A stretch of 9,736 nt of DNA. Source: JBGPBY01 sp041481485. Lineage in GTDB: Bacteria; Acidobacteriota; Terriglobia; 20CM-2-55-15. Position 1 is the first letter of the stretch; each line of letters opens with the position of its first letter. The DNA lies in the NCBI GenBank assembly GCA_041481485.1, contig JBGPBY010000266.1:1-9736 (forward strand), read 5' to 3'. The position numbers and the translations under genes were made by a program. Positions 7,530 through 9,736 of the stretch are shown in pieces. Under the pieces are notes generated by a model. It had not been told where the DNA came from. It saw only the letters and a program-made list of their open reading frames with translations, and made no database searches.

Positions 7530-8861
7530 TCACTTATTCTCATGGGTTCGCACAAACTCTTCCGCACGCTGGATATTGCGCTGGCTCTGTGGAATATTGG
7601 GCGCCAGCCGCAGGTATTCTCGAAATTGTTTGACCGCGTCGTCGAACTTCCCGTCCAATCGAAATAACTCTCCCAGGTTGTAGTGCGCATTGAAATGATT
7701 CGGATTGATACGTACCACTTGACGAAGCGCTTCCGCGGACTCATCGTCCTTTTCCATATCCGCCAGGGCAAGGGCAAGGTTGTAATAGCCGAGAACGGAC
7801 TCGGGATCGCTGCGAATGACCTCCCGGAACTCGGCGACAGCATCGGGGAACTTTCCCTGACGAGCCAGAGCAATGGCCAGGTAGTTGTGCGCTTCAACCA
7901 AATCCTGATCGAGTCGAATGGCTTCGCGAAACTCCGCGATGGATTCCGCAGTGTTTTGCTGCGACCCCAACGCATAGCCCAAATCGCTGTGAGCCACCGC
8001 GGAATTGGGGTCGAACCGGAGTGCCTCACGCAATTCGGCGATCGCTTCCGGAATTCTTTCTTGTCGCCGCAGCGCATCCGCAAGTTTGATGTGTACGCGC
8101 GGAGAAGACGGATCTATCAGCACCGCCTGCCGGTACGCGGCTTCCGCTGCCGGCGCCTGATTCAAATCCGCCAGTACATCTCCTAATAAAATGTGCGCCT
8201 CCGGCAACTCCGGCTGCGCAACGACTGACGCTTCCGCAAGCAGCATTGCGCGCTGACGTCCTTTTCCGGATGACACCCGCACCGATGCCGGACTCTCCTC
8301 CGTTTTTGCAAGCGCGGCATACGCCTCAGCCATCAACTGGTTCGCGCCGAGTTTGACGGCCAGCCCGTCTTGCACTTTTGCGGCATTGGCGCTTGCCAGC
8401 AAGGCATACAAACTGTCGGCTTGTATCGCCACTTCCATCAATGCCGTAACGGTATTCGGGTCTTTCCTCAGTTTGTCGAGACGCCGTGCAATTAGCCGAG
8501 GTTCAGAACGAACCGTTACGCTCGCTTTGTAGACAGTTCCATTTGCCTGTTTTTCGGACCGCACCACACCCTGTTTGATCTCCAGAATGGCCGGCAAAAA
8601 CGCGTCGATTTGACCTGGCTTTAGTGGACTAGCCCTTACCTCGTCGATGTCCCGAACGTATGTCGCGGCGTCCCGCAGGAGATTTCGCCTCGCAATAGCC
8701 ACAGCCAGCTTCCGGCCGGAATCAGAAATCTCGCTATCGGTAGACCGGAATTCTCCCGTGGCATCCAGCTGGACGTTCTTCGATTCGGATTGGGCTTGCG
8801 CGGGCAACAATCCAGTCAATACAAGAAGGCATGCGAAGAAGGTTGCCGTTTTCAAATTCAT
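7530..8861 (-). CDS. Secreted TPR protein with LPP20/FlgT-like N-terminal region
   Basis: This 443-residue protein starts with a clear signal peptide (residues 1-24, ending AQAQ), so it should work in the periplasm or at the outer membrane. Residues about 30-130 contain SDSGRKLAVAIARRNLLRDA, a proposed helix, then a strand-rich part with YKASVTVRSEP. This resembles the LPP20/FlgT N-terminal fold found in bacterial envelope proteins, though the match is by pattern only. Residues about 135-215 are helical. Six consecutive 34-residue TPRs cover 221-424, each with the usual A-Y/L-G-A-P positions, and a short charged tail follows. TPRs act as protein-binding scaffolds. The start has a weak AGGG about eight bases upstream. 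The gene leads a two-gene operon with the methyltransferase. The pairing of a secreted scaffold with a cytosolic enzyme is unusual and its logic is unclear. Confidence 0.88.
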   Translation of the reverse strand: MNLKTATFFACLLVLTGLLPAQAQSESKNVQLDATGEFRSTDSEISDSGRKLAVAIARRNLLRDAATYVRDIDEVRASPLKPGQIDAFLPAILEIKQGVVRSEKQANGTVYKASVTVRSEPRLIARRLDKLRKDPNTVTALMEVAIQADSLYALLASANAAKVQDGLAVKLGANQLMAEAYAALAKTEESPASVRVSSGKGRQRAMLLAEASVVAQPELPEAHILLGDVLADLNQAPAAEAAYRQAVLIDPSSPRVHIKLADALRRQERIPEAIAELREALRFDPNSAVAHSDLGYALGSQQNTAESIAEFREAIRLDQDLVEAHNYLAIALARQGKFPDAVAEFREVIRSDPESVLGYYNLALALADMEKDDESAEALRQVVRINPNHFNAHYNLGELFRLDGKFDDAVKQFREYLRLAPNIPQSQRNIQRAEEFVRTHENK

Positions 8862-8873
8862 AGTTGCCCTAAC

Positions 8874-8905
8874 TTCGATTGGCGGCTGCGTGTAGAATAA
8901 TCGAA
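8874..8905. promoter_or_regulatory. Inverted repeat around overlapping divergent -10 elements
   Basis: TTCGATT (8874-8880) and AATCGAA (8899-8905) form a perfect 7-bp inverted repeat with an 18-bp spacer. They sit in the 66-bp gap between the TPR gene (-) and the 256-residue gene (+). TAGAAT on the plus strand (8893-8898) and TATTCT on the minus strand (8899-8894) are overlapping -10-like elements inside or touching the repeat. The layout suits a dimeric regulator controlling both genes, but neither -35 is convincing and no regulator gene is nearby. Confidence 0.45.
8893..8898 (+). promoter_or_regulatory. -10-like TAGAAT for the 256-residue gene
   Basis: TAGAAT would place the transcript start near 8905 and leave a leader of about 23 bases that contains the GGAGG. 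The region 17 bp upstream (TAACTT, 8870-8875) is a poor -35. Confidence 0.4.
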
Positions 8906-8914
8906 TTCACCCCC

Positions 8915-8919
8915 GGAGG
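8915..8919 (+). promoter_or_regulatory. Shine-Dalgarno sequence for the 256-residue gene
   Basis: GGAGG lies eight bases before the ATG at 8928 and fixes that start. Confidence 0.85.
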
Positions 8920-8927
8920 TATAACTG

Positions 8928-9698
8928 ATGGCTATCTTTGTTCCTTCGATTCCTCTAAAGAGGATTACTCCAACCGTGATTCGCGAGTCGATTTGCTGGA
9001 AAGATGCCGGCGACGCCATAGAAGTTTCTCTGGATGTTTTAAACCTCGAGAGTACTCGCAACGACGAACTCGAACTGATCATTGAGGCGGCGCCGTTCGG
9101 CGCATTCGTCCCAGGAAAGCCGGTGGCGCGGATCGCAGTGGGTGCGATGGATCCCGGCGAGGGCCGGAATCTCACCGTCAGGCTGGACCGGTCGACGCTC
9201 GATCAACTTGGACTCAGCCCCATCCTGTTCGATTCCGCGCGTGCGAGTGGTGCCAGAGCCATCGTGGATCCCCGGCGTCATCCGCGCTGGATCGGCAATC
9301 TCAACGTGTATTTCGATCGCGATCCGGATAACGCCATAGAACGGCACTGCGCGTTCAATCTGCGCGTTCCGGTTGCAACCACGATCGCCGCAGCCTTTTT
9401 CGTCAAGGAAGCCAGTCCTTGTGAGATCACAACGGCTACTTCCTCATCAGACTGGTCGGCCAAAGTAATTGGGAATCCGCAGGCGCCGCCTTTCAATCCT
9501 TTGGGTTCTCGTCGATCAAACTGGCATCGCATTCGATTAGTGTCGGTAACAACGCCGGGTCAGGTCGGCAACAAGGCCACTGTAACCGTAGATGTCCGGC
9601 GCCAGCGGGACGCGCGCGTGGTATCGGTCGAATTCGAATTCGAAACCGTTCAAGGCTGGGGAGAATCGCTGGGCTGCGTGCAGGTGGGGAAGCTGTGA
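8928..9698 (+). CDS. Hypothetical 256-residue protein, probably all-beta
   Basis: I do not recognise this gene as a named family. The 256 residues have no signal peptide and no membrane segment. The first part (about 28-88) alternates hydrophobic and polar residues as EVSLDVLNLES, ELELIIEA, ARIAVGAMDPGEGRNLTVRL. This resembles a CARDB-like or other immunoglobulin-type beta sandwich. A linker with DPRRHPRWIGN at 114-124 follows. A second strand-rich part (about 125-250) holds LNVYFDRDP, FNLRVPVATTIAAAFFV and NKATVTVDVRRQRD, and ends with VVSVEFEFETVQGW. The start is firm because a GGAGG lies eight bases upstream, and codon use looks like that of its neighbours. It is divergent from the TPR gene and may share control with it. 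Beta sandwiches of this kind are usually exported, so the missing signal is odd. The product could be cytosolic or leave by another route. Confidence 0.72.
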   Translation: MAIFVPSIPLKRITPTVIRESICWKDAGDAIEVSLDVLNLESTRNDELELIIEAAPFGAFVPGKPVARIAVGAMDPGEGRNLTVRLDRSTLDQLGLSPILFDSARASGARAIVDPRRHPRWIGNLNVYFDRDPDNAIERHCAFNLRVPVATTIAAAFFVKEASPCEITTATSSSDWSAKVIGNPQAPPFNPLGSRRSNWHRIRLVSVTTPGQVGNKATVTVDVRRQRDARVVSVEFEFETVQGWGESLGCVQVGKL

Positions 9699-9716
9699 AG
9701 GAATGCTCTTCCCCAC
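9684..9716 (+). terminator. 9-bp inverted repeat across the stop codon, possible hairpin
   Basis: GTGGGGAAG (9684-9692) and CTTCCCCAC (9708-9716) pair perfectly around a 15-base loop that contains the TGA stop at 9696-9698. No run of T follows, so it is not a standard intrinsic terminator. CCCC at 9711-9714 could instead pair with GGGG at 9721-9724, which gives a competing fold. Confidence 0.4.
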
Positions 9717-9718
9717 TG

Positions 9719-9736
9719 TAGGGGCAGTCTATGACC
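9719..9736. repeat. Possible left half of a palindromic intergenic repeat
   Basis: TAGGGGCAGTCTATGACC runs to the window edge. GTC-TAT-GAC (9727-9735) is a small hairpin tip, and the preceding GGGGC would complete a longer stem if GCCCC follows beyond the edge. Short palindromes of this general form are scattered through the intergenic regions of many bacterial genomes. Only half is visible, so the call is tentative. Confidence 0.35.

Noticed and set aside
7505..8083. The methyltransferase reading frame stays open about 190 codons upstream, through the TPR gene
   Set aside because: The extra part is rich in Arg, Trp and Ser with no domain signal, and repeats every 34 residues because it is an off-frame reading of the TPRs. 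The TPR frame has a signal peptide and proper repeats, so a fusion or frameshift is not needed.
7683..8186. 167-codon plus-strand frame antisense to the TPR gene
   Set aside because: It is a shadow of the TPR repeats. It shows the same repeat period, no ribosome site and no known family.

Overview
The window looks like a chromosomal segment of a free-living bacterium with an outer membrane and moderately high GC. The dense coding, the stand-alone Uma2-family nuclease, the DUF3604 / peptidyl-prolyl isomerase / HupE-UreJ-like gene trio and the style of the secreted TPR protein would fit Acidobacteriota or a neighbouring phylum. That placement is an impression from gene content, not a computed result. 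There are no rRNA or tRNA genes, no CRISPR array, no transposase and no phage genes.

Layout, left to right. Positions 1-332 hold no convincing gene. At 333-1550 (+) is a DUF4407 four-helix membrane protein with a long coiled coil. It converges, with 21 bp between stops, on a class I SAM-dependent O-methyltransferase at 1572-2207 (-). Divergent from that is a Uma2-family PD-(D/E)XK nuclease at 2348-2905 (+). It lacks a Shine-Dalgarno sequence and has a -10-like TAGAAT seven bases before its ATG, so it may be read from a leaderless transcript.

The centre, 3001-6782 (+), is a tight three-gene operon. It encodes a secreted PHP-like DUF3604 protein, then after 9 bp a membrane-anchored parvulin-type isomerase, then through an ATGA overlap a HupE/UreJ-like multi-pass membrane protein. 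All three products act at or across the cytoplasmic membrane. The genes read as one functional unit, possibly metal-related, whose biochemical role is not established as far as I know. This is the best candidate in the window for an undescribed system.

Converging on that operon with an 11 bp gap is a two-gene minus-strand operon. A secreted protein with an N-terminal LPP20/FlgT-like region and six TPRs (7530-8861) is followed 25 bp later by a SAM-dependent methyltransferase (6794-7504). Divergent from the TPR gene across 66 bp is an unrecognised all-beta-looking 256-residue protein (8928-9698, +). The 66 bp gap holds overlapping -10-like elements flanked by a perfect TTCGATT/AATCGAA inverted repeat. 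The right edge has a 9-bp perfect inverted repeat across the last stop codon, and what looks like half of a palindromic intergenic repeat cut off by the window end.
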